This document shows, piece after piece, positions 49,082 through 58,342 of a DNA stretch of 64,000 nucleotides (position 1 is the stretch's first letter; each line of letters starts with the position of its first letter). The stretch covers positions 1 through 64,000 of the forward strand of contig NZ_BMXI01000011.1 of NCBI RefSeq assembly GCF_014651675.1, read 5' to 3'. A program made the translations under genes and the position numbers. The notes beneath the pieces were generated by a model. The model had not been told where the DNA came from. It ran no database searches and saw only the letters and a list, made by a program, of their open reading frames with translations. This DNA comes from Roseibacillus persicicus. Lineage in GTDB: Bacteria; Verrucomicrobiota; Verrucomicrobiia; Verrucomicrobiales; Akkermansiaceae.

Positions 49082-50869
49082 ATGTCCAAGTACGAAACCA
49101 AGCCCGGGGACCACGTCGGAATGCCGCCGGGTATTCCCTACATCATCAGCAACGAGGCTGCCGAACGTTTCTCGTTTTACGGCATGCGGACCATTCTGGT
49201 GATCTTCATGACCAAGTATCTCTTTCTCATGGACGGGAATGGGGGAACCCCGATGAGCCAAACCGAGGCCACTGCGCATTATCATGACTTTGTGGCCTGG
49301 GTTTACTTCACCCCCTTGTTAGGTGCTCTCTTGAGCGATGTCTTCTTGGGAAAATACCGCACCATCATTCTGCTCTCCATCGTCTACTGCCTCGGTCATG
49401 CGGCCTTGGCCTGCATGGGGATGGTGGGCAGTTCTACCACTTGGCTCTTCGCGGGTTTGCTTCTGATTACGATTGGCTCGGGCGGGATTAAGCCCTGTGT
49501 CTCCGCTCACGTGGGCGACCAGTTCGGCAAAACGAATTCCCATCTCCTGACCAAGATTTACAACTGGTTCTACTTCTCAATCAATCTGGGCTCCTTCGTT
49601 TCGACCCTGATGACGCCGTGGCTGTTAGAGTGGTATGGTCCCCACTGGGCCTTCGGCGTCCCGGGGGTCCTGATGGCGCTGGCGACTCTGCTTTTCTGGC
49701 TGGGCCGCCACAAGTTCATCCACGTTCCTCCTGGGGGGAAAGAGTTCTTCCGCGAGCTGACCTCGAAGGAAGGTCTCACCGCTTTGGGAAAGTTGATTCC
49801 GCTCTATATCTTCATCGCCGCTTTCTGGGCGCTCTTTGATCAGACGGGTTCGTCCTGGGTCTTTCAGGCCGCGCAGATGGACCGCGATTTCTTGGGAGTG
49901 ACTTGGCTGGAGTCCCAGATTCAGGCGCTCAATCCGATTTTGATTCTGACCTTCATCCCGCTCTTTACCTTCCTGGTCTATCCGGCGGTGAACAAGGTCT
50001 TCAAGCTCACTCCTTTGCGGAAAATCGGCATCGGCCTGTTCGTGATGGCTGCCTCATTTGGCTTGGTGGCGTTGATTCAGACGTGGATTGACGCCGGCGA
50101 GCGTCCGTCCATTGCCTGGCAGTTGTTGGCCTTCGTTATCATCACCGCGTCTGAGGTGATGGTCTCCATCGTGGCTTTGGAATTCTCATACACCCAGGCT
50201 CCCAAGACCATGAAGTCCATGGTGATGGCGGTCTTCTTGCTTTCCGTCTTTGTCGGAAACAAGGCGACCTCATGGATCAACAGCTTCATCCTCATCGACG
50301 AGGTCGAGCTGGTCGATAAGAAGCCTCACCCGGGCTTCGATGGCAAAGTCGGAACCGCCGATGATCTCGTGATGGGCGAGGAATCGATCGGTTCGCCCGT
50401 GACCGAGGAGCTGGGGGAAGGATTGGCTCAGATCGAGGCCGCCTTTGCGGAGAACGAAAGACTGCCCAGCGCCGAGGAAGGGAAGGCTCTTCTGGCGGAG
50501 ATCAAGGATCCGTGGGGTGCTCCCTTGCGCTACACCTTGCTCAGTTCGTCCAAAGCTCGAATCTCTTCCGACGGCCCTGATAAGGAATCCAAGACCCAGT
50601 GGGATTTGGGAACCATCGTGGGGGTGAAAGAAATCAACCGTGATGCTGAGGGCAGCTGGCTGGCGAAGCGGAAAATCGAACTCGGCATCATCGAAGAGGA
50701 GCCCGACCCCAACGCCAGCCCCTTGAGTCGCAGCGACTACGCCGGTGGGCAGACCAAGTTGGAAGGCGCTTCTTACTTCATGTTCTTCACCTGGCTGATG
50801 TTCGGCACCGCCGTCGCCTATGTGCCTTTCGCCTTTTTCTATCGGGAAAAGACTTACTTGAACGACTAG
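49082..50869 (+). CDS. POT/PTR2 peptide transporter with soluble insert
   Basis: A 595-aa proton-coupled oligopeptide transporter in the inner membrane. The family signature NEAAERFSFYGMRTILVIF and GSGGIKPCVSAHVGDQFG are present, as are about 12 membrane helices. Between the last two helices lies an insert of about 150 residues (around 50300-50750). It carries IKDPWGAPLRYTLLSS and ISSDGPDKES, which resemble the C-terminal domain of the pseudopilin GspG, plus a DGKVGTADD loop. ATG 49082 (MSKYETKPGD) is preferred; an earlier in-frame ATG at 48995 is possible. The host helices look intact, so transport should be preserved, while the insert would face the periplasm if the topology is standard. 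Confidence 0.9.
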   Translation: MSKYETKPGDHVGMPPGIPYIISNEAAERFSFYGMRTILVIFMTKYLFLMDGNGGTPMSQTEATAHYHDFVAWVYFTPLLGALLSDVFLGKYRTIILLSIVYCLGHAALACMGMVGSSTTWLFAGLLLITIGSGGIKPCVSAHVGDQFGKTNSHLLTKIYNWFYFSINLGSFVSTLMTPWLLEWYGPHWAFGVPGVLMALATLLFWLGRHKFIHVPPGGKEFFRELTSKEGLTALGKLIPLYIFIAAFWALFDQTGSSWVFQAAQMDRDFLGVTWLESQIQALNPILILTFIPLFTFLVYPAVNKVFKLTPLRKIGIGLFVMAASFGLVALIQTWIDAGERPSIAWQLLAFVIITASEVMVSIVALEFSYTQAPKTMKSMVMAVFLLSVFVGNKATSWINSFILIDEVELVDKKPHPGFDGKVGTADDLVMGEESIGSPVTEELGEGLAQIEAAFAENERLPSAEEGKALLAEIKDPWGAPLRYTLLSSSKARISSDGPDKESKTQWDLGTIVGVKEINRDAEGSWLAKRKIELGIIEEEPDPNASPLSRSDYAGGQTKLEGASYFMFFTWLMFGTAVAYVPFAFFYREKTYLND

Positions 50870-50998
50870 GGTCCGCGAGATTTAGGAGTGTCGTGGGTGG
50901 AGGAGCCAATTCGTTTGGAAAAAGCGAATTTCCCCATGATTCGACATCCTGAGGAGCTGGCTTGACGAAATTGAGGTAAGAAGGGATTCTCCCGCCTC

Positions 50999-52702
50999 AT
51001 GAGCGACTCGGACAAGCGGAAGTATTCTTCCCAAGTATTGGATGGTGCGGATCGAGCCCCTTCGCGGGCGATGTTGTACCCGGTTGGTTTTACGAAGGAC
51101 GACTTCACGAAGCCAAAGATTGGGGTGGCGTCGACTTGGAGTCAGGTCACGCCCTGTAATTTTCACATTGATAAGCTCGCCAAGGAATCGGCCAAGGGAG
51201 TCGATGCGGCGGGCGGCAAGTCTGTGATTTTCAATACCATCACCATTTCCGACGGCATCTCCATGGGCACCGAGGGGATGAAGTATTCTCTCGTCAGCCG
51301 CGAGGTGATTGCCGATTCCATCGAGACCGTAGTGGGCTGTGAAGGCATGGACGGCTACGTGGCGATTGGCGGATGTGACAAGAACATGCCCGGCTGCGTG
51401 ATGGCGATGGCGCGGATGAATCGCGCGTCGGTCTTTGTCTATGGCGGCACCATTTTGCCTGGTTGCGCGACCTTGAAAGGTGAGGAAAAAGAGCTCGATA
51501 TCGTTTCGGTTTTCGAGGCGGTGGGCAAGCACGCCAGCGGTGAATACTCCGATGAGGAGTTGCAGGCGGTGGAAGAATCCGCCATCCCCGGCGCCGGGTC
51601 TTGTGGCGGGATGTATACCGCCAACACCATGGCCAGCGCGATTGAGGCGCTCGGTATGAGTCTTCCGAACAGCTCGGCGCAGGCGGCGGTCAGCGACGAC
51701 AAGATGCGCGACTGCTTCGATGCCGGAGCGGCGGTGCTGCACCTTTTGGAAAAAGGCATCAAGCCGCGCGACATCATGACTCGCAAGGCTTTCGAGAACG
51801 CCATCACGGTGGTCATCGCTCTCGGCGGTTCGACCAATGCCGTTCTTCACCTTCTCGCGATGGCACACGCTGCCGAAGTGGAGCTGTCCATCGACGACTT
51901 CACTGAAATTGGGAAGCGCGTTCCAGTTCTCGCGGACCTGAAGCCGAGCGGAAAGTATGTGATGGCCGAGCTCGTCAAAATTGGTGGCACCGTGCCGTTG
52001 ATGAAGATGCTGTTGGAGGCGGGACTTCTCCATGGAGACTGTCTGACCGTGACCGGAAAGACCGTTGCCGAGAACCTGGCAAACTCGCCTTTGGAGTATC
52101 CCGAAGGGCAGGATGTGGTTCGTCCGCTCAGCAATCCCATCAAGAAGGACAGTCACTTGCGCATTCTCTACGGCAACCTCGCCCCCGGTGGTGCAGTGGC
52201 CAAGATTTCTGGCAAAGAAGGGGAGTCCTTCACTGGTCGGGCGCGGGTCTTCGAGTGCGAAGAAGATGCCATGACCGCGATTTTGAATGGTTCCATCGTG
52301 GCTGGAGATGTGATCGTGATTCGTCGCGAGGGTCCCAAGGGCGGACCCGGAATGCGCGAGATGCTGGGGCCCACTGCTGCCGTCATGGGCCGCGGATTGG
52401 GAGATAGCGTAGCGTTGATCACTGACGGACGATTCTCGGGTGGAAGCCACGGATTCGTTGCCGGTCACATCACTCCCGAAGCCTTCGACGGAGGTCCCAT
52501 TGGCCTTTTGGAAGAAGGGGACGAGATCACCATCGATGCCGTCAGTAATCGCATCGACATGAAGGTCAGCGAAGAAGAAATGGCTGCCCGCAAGGCCAGG
52601 TGGGTTCAGCCCGAGCCGCACTACAAGCGTGGTGTCCTAGCCAAGTTTGCCAAGCTGACCGCCACCGCCAGCCAAGGTGCGGTGACCGACGGATCGCTCT
52701 AA
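50999..52702 (+). CDS. ilvD: Dihydroxy-acid dehydratase
   Basis: A 567-aa iron-sulfur dehydratase, the third step in valine/isoleucine synthesis. Cluster cysteines are in [10 protein letters not shown] (Cys53), GGCDKNM (Cys126) and [12 protein letters not shown]; a further GCxMA motif follows. The C-terminal [16 protein letters not shown] segment is diagnostic. The length fits the shorter, 2Fe-2S-type enzymes. It ends with a strong terminator. ATG 50999 has no evident Shine-Dalgarno. Confidence 0.95.
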   Translation: MSDSDKRKYSSQVLDGADRAPSRAMLYPVGFTKDDFTKPKIGVASTWSQVTPCNFHIDKLAKESAKGVDAAGGKSVIFNTITISDGISMGTEGMKYSLVSREVIADSIETVVGCEGMDGYVAIGGCDKNMPGCVMAMARMNRASVFVYGGTILPGCATLKGEEKELDIVSVFEAVGKHASGEYSDEELQAVEESAIPGAGSCGGMYTANTMASAIEALGMSLPNSSAQAAVSDDKMRDCFDAGAAVLHLLEKGIKPRDIMTRKAFENAITVVIALGGSTNAVLHLLAMAHAAEVELSIDDFTEIGKRVPVLADLKPSGKYVMAELVKIGGTVPLMKMLLEAGLLHGDCLTVTGKTVAENLANSPLEYPEGQDVVRPLSNPIKKDSHLRILYGNLAPGGAVAKISGKEGESFTGRARVFECEEDAMTAILNGSIVAGDVIVIRREGPKGGPGMREMLGPTAAVMGRGLGDSVALITDGRFSGGSHGFVAGHITPEAFDGGPIGLLEEGDEITIDAVSNRIDMKVSEEEMAARKARWVQPEPHYKRGVLAKFAKLTATASQGAVTDGSL

Positions 52703-52749
52703 CAGCATGGGGTCGAAAGGCCCCTCGATTTTTGCCCGCAAGGGTTTCA

Positions 52750-52790
52750 CCGAAGTTCTGGGATAGGCCCGGGACTTCGGTTTTTTTTGT
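52750..52790 (+). terminator. Rho-independent terminator of ilvD
   Basis: CCGAAGTTC (52750-52758) pairs with GGACTTCGG (52772-52780), with one G-U pair, followed by eight Ts. It lies 48 bases after the ilvD stop. Confidence 0.85.
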
Positions 52791-52806
52791 TTAGAAATAA
52801 GACCCT

Positions 52807-53328
52807 CTAATGCTGGCAGGAGCTGGAGAGCTGCGAGATTTCGGACTCCAGGCTGGAGACTTTGGCTCGTAGAGTCTCGACTTCTTCCGCGGTGGCGATG
52901 GCCTTGCGGGCTGCTTCCTGTTGCAAGCGGAGGGTCTTCAGTTTTTCGAGATGTAGGTTCAATTCGTTCAATTGCGAGCGAGTGATGGTCGCGCTCTTCT
53001 CATCTTTTTTGGCCAGGTAGGCCGCCAAATTGTGAGTTAACTGGGCTTTCAGCGCGGCGGTATCGTAATGGCCGTCCCGGATGCTCTGGATTTGGTTGTC
53101 CCGTTGTTTGAGAGCCTTTTCCCACTTCGCCCTGCGCTCGGGATGCAGGTTGGTGGGCTTTTTGGGAATGGACTTGTTCTTGAGGGAGTTGATCCAAAAG
53201 TTGCGCACCTCCTCCAGATTCAGAATACGGTCGGATTTCGGGATGGCTGGTAAGGGCTCGGCGGCGAAGGCGCAGGAAGAGGCCAGCGCCCAAAGGAGCA
53301 AGAGAAAAGTGAATCGCGAAGTGTCCAT
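52807..53328 (-). CDS. Small exported coiled-coil protein
   Basis: A 173-aa protein that I do not recognise. It has a signal peptide (MDTSRFTFLLLLWALASSCAFA) and a Lys/Arg-rich central segment. The C-terminal coiled coil has LNLHLEKLKTLRLQQEA and LRAKVSSLESEISQL heptads, ending in a SSCQH tail. It is probably periplasmic. No catalytic motif is present. It follows the metY-like gene on the same strand, but the terminator at 53374-53406 lies between them, so it is probably transcribed separately. Confidence 0.7.
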   Translation of the reverse strand: MDTSRFTFLLLLWALASSCAFAAEPLPAIPKSDRILNLEEVRNFWINSLKNKSIPKKPTNLHPERRAKWEKALKQRDNQIQSIRDGHYDTAALKAQLTHNLAAYLAKKDEKSATITRSQLNELNLHLEKLKTLRLQQEAARKAIATAEEVETLRAKVSSLESEISQLSSSCQH

Positions 53329-53373
53329 TAGAGTGGGAGCATTCTAAGGCGCATTCTATTCCAACCAAGCCAC

Positions 53374-53406
53374 AAAAAAGGCCCGGAATCATGAGATTCC
53401 GGGCCT
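53374..53406 (-). terminator. Terminator of the metY-like gene
   Basis: AGGCCCGGAATC (53379-53390) and GATTCCGGGCCT (53395-53406) form a perfect 12-bp stem around ATGA. On the minus strand the hairpin is followed by a T-run (the A-run at 53374-53379 on the plus strand). It lies 18 bases after the metY-like stop. Confidence 0.9.
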
Positions 53407-53424
53407 TTCGAAAGAGGTCTCAGC

Positions 53425-54714
53425 TTAGGCCGTCGCCTTGGTCAGAGCCTGATCGATATCGGCGAGGATGTCGTCGATATGCTCGATGCCGACGCTCAAG
53501 CGAATGAGTTCGGGGGCGATGCCACCCTCGAGTTGTTGCTCGGCGCTGAGCTGGCTGTGGGTGGTGGTGGCGGGGTGAATGGCCAGCGACTTGGCATCAC
53601 CGACGTTCGCCACGTGCGAGTGCAGCTCGAGCGCTTCGATGAATTTCTTGCCGGCTTCGGCGCCGCCTTTGATTCCGAAGACCACCATCGGGCCACCCTT
53701 GCCGTCGAGATACTTCTCGTTTTTGGCAAACTGCGAGTCGCCTTCCAAGCCCGGGAAGCGCACCCAGTCGACGAGGTCGTGGGAGGCGAGGTGCTTGGCA
53801 ACGGCGTTTGCATTCTCGCAATGGCGTTCCATGCGTAGGGGGAGAGTCTCGATTCCCTGCAGGAACATCCAAGCGTTGTCGGGCGAGAGGCAAGCGCCGA
53901 GATTTCGCATCGGCACGGTGCGCATGCGCAGGATGAAGGCGAGGGGAAGCAAAGGCTCCGGCAGGTCGTGACCCCATCGAAGGCCGTGGTAGGAGGTGTC
54001 GGGATTGTCGTAAAGCGGGTGCTTGCCGGCAGCCCAGTTGAACTTCCCGGAGTCGACCACGATGCCTCCGATTCCGGTGCCATGTCCGCCCATCCATTTG
54101 GTGAGGGAGTGGATCACGATGTCCGCACCGTGTTCGAGCGGGCGCATCAAGGCGGGGGTGGTGAAGGTGCTGTCGACGATGAGGGGCACGCCCTCGGAGT
54201 GAGCCGCGTCTGCGATGGCCTGCATGTCGGCGACCTCCAGTGCGGGGTTGGAAACGGTTTCGGTGAAAAAGGCGCGGGTCTTCTCGTCCGCTGCGGCCTT
54301 GAAGTTTTCCGGGTTGTTAGAGTCCACCAGGCGCACTTCGATGCCGAGCTTGGGCAGGATGTCTTTGAACTGGGTGTAGCTGCCGCCGTAGAGATTGCGG
54401 GCGGAGACGATGTTGTCACCGGCCTCCGCGAGGTTGATGATGGTGTTGAAAATGGCGGCCGTGCCCGAGGCGTGCGCCAGGCCCCCCATCTCGGGAGCGC
54501 CTTCTAACAGACAGACCCTTTTCTCCAACACGTCGTTGGTGGGGTTCATCAGACGGGTGTAGATGTTGCCCAGTTCGCGCAGGGCAAAGAGATTGGCCGC
54601 GTGCTCGGTGGAGTCGAAGGTGAAGGCCGAGGTGCGATAGACTGGCACCGCGCGGGAGCGGGTGTCGGAATCAGGGGTATGTCCGCCGTGAAGACAAATG
54701 GTATCGAGTTTCAT
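53425..54714 (-). CDS. metY: O-acetylhomoserine sulfhydrylase / Cys-Met PLP enzyme
   Basis: A 429-aa PLP-dependent enzyme of the Cys/Met metabolism family. The length and the sequence MKLDTICLHGGHTPD, YTRLMNPTNDVLEKR and the PLP lysine Lys206 in IHSLTKWMGGHG match O-acetyl-L-homoserine sulfhydrylase (methionine synthesis from sulfide) rather than the shorter cystathionine synthase (about 380 aa). The fold's other landmarks (ETVSNPALEVADM, SVGIEHIDDILADI) are present. No SAM riboswitch pattern was recognised in the 62 bases before its start. Confidence 0.9.
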   Translation of the reverse strand: MKLDTICLHGGHTPDSDTRSRAVPVYRTSAFTFDSTEHAANLFALRELGNIYTRLMNPTNDVLEKRVCLLEGAPEMGGLAHASGTAAIFNTIINLAEAGDNIVSARNLYGGSYTQFKDILPKLGIEVRLVDSNNPENFKAAADEKTRAFFTETVSNPALEVADMQAIADAAHSEGVPLIVDSTFTTPALMRPLEHGADIVIHSLTKWMGGHGTGIGGIVVDSGKFNWAAGKHPLYDNPDTSYHGLRWGHDLPEPLLPLAFILRMRTVPMRNLGACLSPDNAWMFLQGIETLPLRMERHCENANAVAKHLASHDLVDWVRFPGLEGDSQFAKNEKYLDGKGGPMVVFGIKGGAEAGKKFIEALELHSHVANVGDAKSLAIHPATTTHSQLSAEQQLEGGIAPELIRLSVGIEHIDDILADIDQALTKATA

Positions 54715-54776
54715 AGGTTTTGGGATTTCAATCGTTTAGCCCGCGAAGGGCACGAAGTTTTTGCGTCGAAATGTTC

Positions 54777-56195
54777 TTAACTTCGCAAAAAGTGAAAACG
54801 GGTGGGGGAGAGATATTGTTTCAAGACTTCCTCTTTGTTCAACCACGAAGGCGGTCCTGCGGGAGCTGAGCTCGCCGTTTGATAGAGTGCCTCAAGGTCC
54901 GCTTGCGACCTTTGCAAGGAATAGCTGCCCAATTGCTCGGGTCGGGCGGTGGGCTCGGTCTCGGCGAGAGTCTCCATCAGCCAGATGCGCAAGTCGTCGA
55001 GGTAGTCTGCCTTTCCGGCGAGGGCTTGCTGAATGATCTCTTCTTGAAAGGGCTCGGGAAGTTTACCGAAATCGACCGAGTCTCCCTCCGTGAGAGTCTG
55101 CCAAGCCTCCTCCAATTGGTCATCGTGGAAGCTTTGCCCATATTGCTGATAGCTCTCTAACAGACGTTCTCGCAGCAGTCTCCGCAGCGTGGGGAGGTCG
55201 AGGGCGGAGAGCGGGATGGGGATGTTCTGATAGAGGCGGCCGGGTTGAATTCCTTCCTGATGAAAGTCGTCGGTGATCTCGGGGAGGTCTCGACCCAAAA
55301 GAGGCTTTCCTTTGAGAATCGGCTCCAAGAACGCGAGACCAAAGCCCTCCGCCACGGAAGTGGTGAGCAGATGTGAGGCATGCTCGAGCCAAGTCTGGTA
55401 GTCCGCTCCCGCGCCCTCGACAGGAGGAATACGGTCGGTGACGTTGAAGTCCACTGGCAGATTTCTCTGTTGGGAAAACTGCTCCCAGTGGTCGTGCACA
55501 TCTTGCCAAACCTCATTCTCGGGCGCGAGCGAGACCGCGAAACGGGTGCCCGCCGGAGCCAAGGCCGCGAGGAGAACGACCTCGCCCAAGTTCTTCCGCC
55601 GTATGCCTCGGACGGGGTAAAGGACCAGGTTCTCGGAGGGGGAATTCGCGCTATCCTTCGGCAACCCCTCTCCAACAACCGCGTTGGGGAGAAGGTGACT
55701 GTTGGTCGGTGGCAGGCCCGCATTCTCGAGCAGTCCTTGATCACGACTGTTGATGAAGGCGTAGTGGATCTGCGGTGCCACGGGATAGAGATCATCGCCG
55801 GTGAGCCTGGGATAGTTGGAGGGCCGGTTGTCCTCGGCGAAGTCGTGGGGCTGGAGAATCAAGGGAGTCTGGCTCTCGGCGAGGTCCTTTACGAGGGCGG
55901 GAAAGTGAGTGCTTTTTCCCAAGGTCGGATTGTGGAGATGCCACAAGTCGGGTGGGCCGCCGAAGTGCCTTTCACAAGCGGCCAAAAGGAGGTGGAAGAG
56001 GCTGTTAGAAATTCGGTCCGGCGAGATTTGGTAGTCCAGTTCCTCAATCCGGCGATGGGGAACATTGGCGGGCGCAGGCCCGGCCGACAGAATGAGGTGG
56101 TCGATTCCCAGGGCGGTGAGTGCGGCCGACTGATTGCTGATCACCCGGGTCACTCCTCCTGTTCGAAGATGATAGTGGATGAGTGCGACTTTCAA
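54777..56195 (-). CDS. GT-B glycosyltransferase (group 1/GT4-like)
   Basis: A 472-aa GT4-type glycosyltransferase. The N-terminal Rossmann half begins MKVALIHYHLRTGGVTRVI. The acceptor/donor region contains LLTTSVAEGFGLAFLEPILKGKPLLGRDLPEI, the family's EGFGLAFLEP retaining-GT motif. A C-terminal extension of about 150 residues rich in Gln/Leu/Glu (after DLPTLRRLL) is longer than usual and may hold an oligomerisation or acceptor part. The donor sugar and acceptor are unknown. The start is TTG 56195. The gene is divergent from the LysR gene. Confidence 0.85.
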   Translation of the reverse strand: MKVALIHYHLRTGGVTRVISNQSAALTALGIDHLILSAGPAPANVPHRRIEELDYQISPDRISNSLFHLLLAACERHFGGPPDLWHLHNPTLGKSTHFPALVKDLAESQTPLILQPHDFAEDNRPSNYPRLTGDDLYPVAPQIHYAFINSRDQGLLENAGLPPTNSHLLPNAVVGEGLPKDSANSPSENLVLYPVRGIRRKNLGEVVLLAALAPAGTRFAVSLAPENEVWQDVHDHWEQFSQQRNLPVDFNVTDRIPPVEGAGADYQTWLEHASHLLTTSVAEGFGLAFLEPILKGKPLLGRDLPEITDDFHQEGIQPGRLYQNIPIPLSALDLPTLRRLLRERLLESYQQYGQSFHDDQLEEAWQTLTEGDSVDFGKLPEPFQEEIIQQALAGKADYLDDLRIWLMETLAETEPTARPEQLGSYSLQRSQADLEALYQTASSAPAGPPSWLNKEEVLKQYLSPTRFHFLRS

Positions 56196-56317
56196 GCGAG
56201 GGCTATCCTTAGCGAGTTTGCATGGGGTTGCAATCTCCGAGCGCGCCCGGAGTCAATTGGAGCAGGGTGCCTTTCTCTGGGCTTTCCCGAGGGGGCTATT
56301 ATTGATTGAATCGATGG

Positions 56318-57217
56318 ATGAATGTTCATCATCTGGAGCTTTTCTTCTACGTTGCCAAGTATGAAGGCATCACCGCCGCCGTGCGCAAGATGCCCTACGG
56401 GATTCAGCAGCCTGCCGTGAGTGGACAGATTCTACAGTTGGAAAAGGAGCTGGGGGTGAAGCTCTTCAACCGCCGTCCTTTCGCCCTCACGCCCGAGGGG
56501 GAGCGACTCTATGACTTTGCCTATCCGTTCTTCTCCCGCCTTGATGAAGTGGAAGAGCAGTTGAAAGGGGAGCAGAGCCGTCACCTGCGCATTGCCGCTT
56601 CTGCTTCCGTATTGCGCAATCATTTGCCTGACCTGTTAGGCGAGTTGCGGGCGGAAATGCCGGGTATGAAGTTGACCTTGTTAGAGTCCGAACCAACCGA
56701 TGTGCACAATCTCCTGACCAATCAAAAGGTCGATATTGCGGTGACCGTTTTGCATGGACGCCTGGCAGAAGGATTGCGCTATGCGGAGCTTCTCAAGCTG
56801 CCCCTCGCCTTTCACCTCCCGACTAGTGAGAAGGGAAAGAAATTCGAGGAGCTGTTAGAGGATGATGATTGGAAAAAGGGGAAAATCGGCAAGCTGCCGC
56901 TCATTGGATTGCCGCCCCACGAACTGCTCAGCAAGATGATGCAGGAGGAGTTCGACTCGCGCAATGTGGACTGGCCCGTCACCGTGGAGGTCAGTTCGCT
57001 TGACACCGTCATTGACTACGTCGGGCGCGGATTTGGAGCCGGGGTGGGCGTGGCGGTTCCCGGTGACAAGCTGCCCAAGGGCGTCCGCTCCATGAGCCTC
57101 CCCGACTTTCAGCCCATGGTGGTGGGCGCGCTCTGGCAAGGTCAACTCAAGCCCATCGCGGCGACCTTTCTCGAACGAGCCAAAGTGCGGGCCGCGCAGC
57201 TGGGAGCCTTGGCTTAG
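56318..57217 (+). CDS. LysR-type transcriptional regulator
   Basis: A 299-aa regulator. The N-terminal winged helix-turn-helix is clear (MNVHHLELFFYVAKYEGITAA, then IQQPAVSGQILQLEKELGVKLFNR). The C-terminal periplasmic-binding-like effector domain runs from about 85 to 295. The effector is unknown. ATG 56318 is chosen; an in-frame TTG at 56306 adds 4 residues. It is convergent with the exported cupin gene (9-base gap) and divergent from the glycosyltransferase gene, whose promoter it might control. Confidence 0.9.
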   Translation: MNVHHLELFFYVAKYEGITAAVRKMPYGIQQPAVSGQILQLEKELGVKLFNRRPFALTPEGERLYDFAYPFFSRLDEVEEQLKGEQSRHLRIAASASVLRNHLPDLLGELRAEMPGMKLTLLESEPTDVHNLLTNQKVDIAVTVLHGRLAEGLRYAELLKLPLAFHLPTSEKGKKFEELLEDDDWKKGKIGKLPLIGLPPHELLSKMMQEEFDSRNVDWPVTVEVSSLDTVIDYVGRGFGAGVGVAVPGDKLPKGVRSMSLPDFQPMVVGALWQGQLKPIAATFLERAKVRAAQLGALA

Positions 57218-57226
57218 GTCCAGCGC

Positions 57227-58156
57227 CTAGTTCTCGTTCTGAGTCACTTTGAAGCTACCGTTGCTTCGAATATAGAGCAGAGTTTCTTTCTCGCTCTCGC
57301 CCGTCACTTGGTGGGTGGCACCCTTCGCTGAAGCAAAGTAGCTGCCGGTGAGCAAGGTTACGGATTCAGCAGAATCCGCTAGCTGCAGATCGGGGGCTCC
57401 CTGGATGACGACCGCGCGAAAGACCGTGCCGCTATTCTGGATTGTTCCAGTGAAGCCCGCCGGAAGCTTCACGAGAGCTCCGCTGATTTGACCCTTCTTG
57501 GGGCTGCCCCAAGTGTAAGTGATTTGCGGTCCATCTTCCGGATTCAGACTGTCGGGAATGTCGAGCCATGAGCTGTCGGCGGCGTTGAGCCAGACGATGT
57601 TTTTCTCATGCATATTGACGGGGCGCTCGCCGTTGTCGTTGGCCTGCTCGCTGGGGAGAACCAGGTAGGGGCCTTCTTCGATTTCCAGAAAGGCCATGTT
57701 GTTTTCCCCTTGGGCCGCGGTGATGTGAACCTCGCCAGCGGGTTGGGTCCAGTAGGAGCCTGCTGGCAGCCACATCTTCTCTGCGGCGGGGTCGTCGTTG
57801 TGGACTTCTCCCGACATCACTACGCCCCGGTAGGTGATGTTGTGAATATGGGGCGGGGAGGAAAAGCCATCGGCGAACTTGATGAGAAATCCCGTTTGTT
57901 CATTGGCCGCCCGGTCGCCCCAGAGAGTGCCCGCTTGGGGGCCCTTGTCGCCGCGGGCAGGATTGAGCGGGGTCCACTCCACTTCGTTGGAAAGGACGAT
58001 CTCATTCTGGGTCGGAGTGGGGGCTTTGCTTTTGCTTTCTTCCTCCGCGCCGAACAATAGGTCGCTGCTACTGACTGTCACCAGACCGAGAACCGCGAGC
58101 GGTAAACCGGTGGTGAGTGCTTTCTGAAGCTTGGGTGCTTGGAGTTTGGTTTTCAT
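57227..58156 (-). CDS. Exported DUF4437-type cupin protein
   Basis: A 309-aa secreted double-cupin protein resembling the DUF4437 family. The long N-terminal leader (about 35 residues, KTKLQAPKLQKALTTGL) is followed by two beta-barrel halves. Metal-site residues are visible in the first barrel (PPHIHNITYRGVVMSGEVHN, PAGEVHITAAQ). Cupins of this class often bind metals and modify small carbohydrates or aromatic acids, but no activity is known for this family. It lies 186 bases downstream of the AraC regulator on the same strand. Confidence 0.75.
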   Translation of the reverse strand: MKTKLQAPKLQKALTTGLPLAVLGLVTVSSSDLLFGAEEESKSKAPTPTQNEIVLSNEVEWTPLNPARGDKGPQAGTLWGDRAANEQTGFLIKFADGFSSPPHIHNITYRGVVMSGEVHNDDPAAEKMWLPAGSYWTQPAGEVHITAAQGENNMAFLEIEEGPYLVLPSEQANDNGERPVNMHEKNIVWLNAADSSWLDIPDSLNPEDGPQITYTWGSPKKGQISGALVKLPAGFTGTIQNSGTVFRAVVIQGAPDLQLADSAESVTLLTGSYFASAKGATHQVTGESEKETLLYIRSNGSFKVTQNEN

Positions 58157-58342
58157 GTTGTTGGGAGGGCTGGTGATTTGTTCGGTTCTAAGAAGGACTG
58201 GCGCCTGGCGGAAACAACCTTTCCGAAGAGAAAGGCGCGGGCTCCATGGACAGAAGCAAGCTAGACGACCATGGGGTAGCGCGCTAACGGCCCGGCTGGT
58301 GAACAGGCTTCTTAAAATGGTGTTTTTCCGAGATGCGCGGGG

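Noticed and set aside
54715-54776. SAM-type riboswitch before the metY-like gene
   Set aside because: Only 62 bases are available and none of the conserved core segments of SAM-I to SAM-V was recognised.
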